Below are positions 6,753 to 6,917 of a stretch of DNA of 6,917 bases, one piece after another. The DNA is from Pseudomonadota bacterium (GTDB lineage: Bacteria > SAR324 > NAC60-12). Position 1 is the first letter of the stretch; each line of letters starts with the position of its first letter. The DNA lies in NCBI GenBank assembly GCA_014381795.1, contig JACNKY010000142.1:1-6917 (forward strand). Direction: 5' to 3'. The position numbers and the translations under genes were made by a program. The notes under the pieces were generated by a model, which worked only from the letters and a program-made list of their open reading frames with translations, was not told where the DNA came from and made no database searches.

Positions 6753-6818
6753 TTACAGTTTAAGCCCTGTAGAATCTATGGCGGTTGCAATATAACTTTT
6801 CTTTCCCTTACTGTTTTT
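6753..6818 (-). pseudogene. tiny transposase remnant, IDSTG motif (IS5-like)
   Basis: Between two stop codons, 21 codons read KNSKGKKSYIATAIDSTGLK plus one more residue. The IDSTGLK core, preceded by basic residues and a hydrophobic strand, is the typical surrounding of the first catalytic aspartate in IS5-type DDE transposases (VIDSTGLKVYGEGEW in intact ones). The sequence stops immediately after the motif and neither flank continues the match in frame, so this is at most a fossil. It belongs to a different transposase type from the fragment at 6511-6699. Confidence 0.35.
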
Positions 6819-6834
6819 TTAATGGTTTAATCAC

Positions 6835-6890
6835 TTTGTTTTGTTGTTTTTTTTTTGTTGAAGGGGGTTTTTTGGATTTTTTAGGGGGGT
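6835..6890. repeat. T/G homopolymer-rich low-complexity tract
   Basis: The plus strand consists almost entirely of T and G runs here, including a run of ten Ts, blocks of five and six Gs and several T6 blocks. No coding potential exists on either strand. It may be a genuine low-complexity tract at a mobile-element boundary or a sequencing/assembly artefact close to a contig end. Confidence 0.7.
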
Positions 6891-6917
6891 TCACTAAAAC
6901 AGTCAAGGATTATTTTT

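Overview
The window looks like chromosomal DNA from a Gram-negative, AT-rich, flagellated bacterium. The evidence is two flagellar C-ring (motor switch) proteins, a glutathione-synthesis enzyme of the plant/proteobacterial GCS2 type, and a membrane M50 protease of the compact bacterial type. I cannot name the lineage from sequence alone; a proteobacterium-like marine or environmental group is a guess. Shine-Dalgarno sequences are weak throughout, and at least one gene has to start at TTG.

Layout. Positions 1-1366 (minus) hold the N-terminal 455 codons of a tetratricopeptide-repeat protein with a long acidic linker; its 3' end lies outside the window. Just upstream of it, on the same strand, is a possible 41-codon small ORF (1389-1514). 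The divergent intergenic region up to 1770 contains a sigma-54-like -24/-12 element and a perfect 12-bp tandem duplication. On the plus strand follows a two-gene unit: a FliN-type protein carrying an approximately 415-residue, extremely acidic N-terminal extension with 36-residue repeats (1771-3258), then FliM (3267-4208). FliM overlaps tail-to-tail by 7 bp with a minus-strand pair: an M50 site-2-protease-like gene (5616-6248) followed by gshA (4202-5557). The right end (6249-6917) has no intact gene. It holds AT-rich DNA, remnants of two different transposases on the minus strand, and a T/G homopolymer-rich segment.

How the genes may work together. FliN and FliM are the core of the flagellar rotor ring that receives CheY-P and sets rotation direction. 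The FliM here starts directly at its middle domain and lacks the usual N-terminal CheY-binding segment. The FliN-like protein carries short acidic-hydrophobic motifs resembling that segment near its own N-terminus. I infer, without proof, that signal reception may have moved from FliM to the FliN partner, as in FliY of Bacillus-type motors but with a disordered acidic tether instead of a CheC domain. This switch pair is the most unusual thing in the window. The divergently transcribed TPR protein could be a partner, since it also carries an acidic disordered segment, but nothing in the sequence proves a link. GshA and the M50 protease appear to be unrelated housekeeping and envelope functions.
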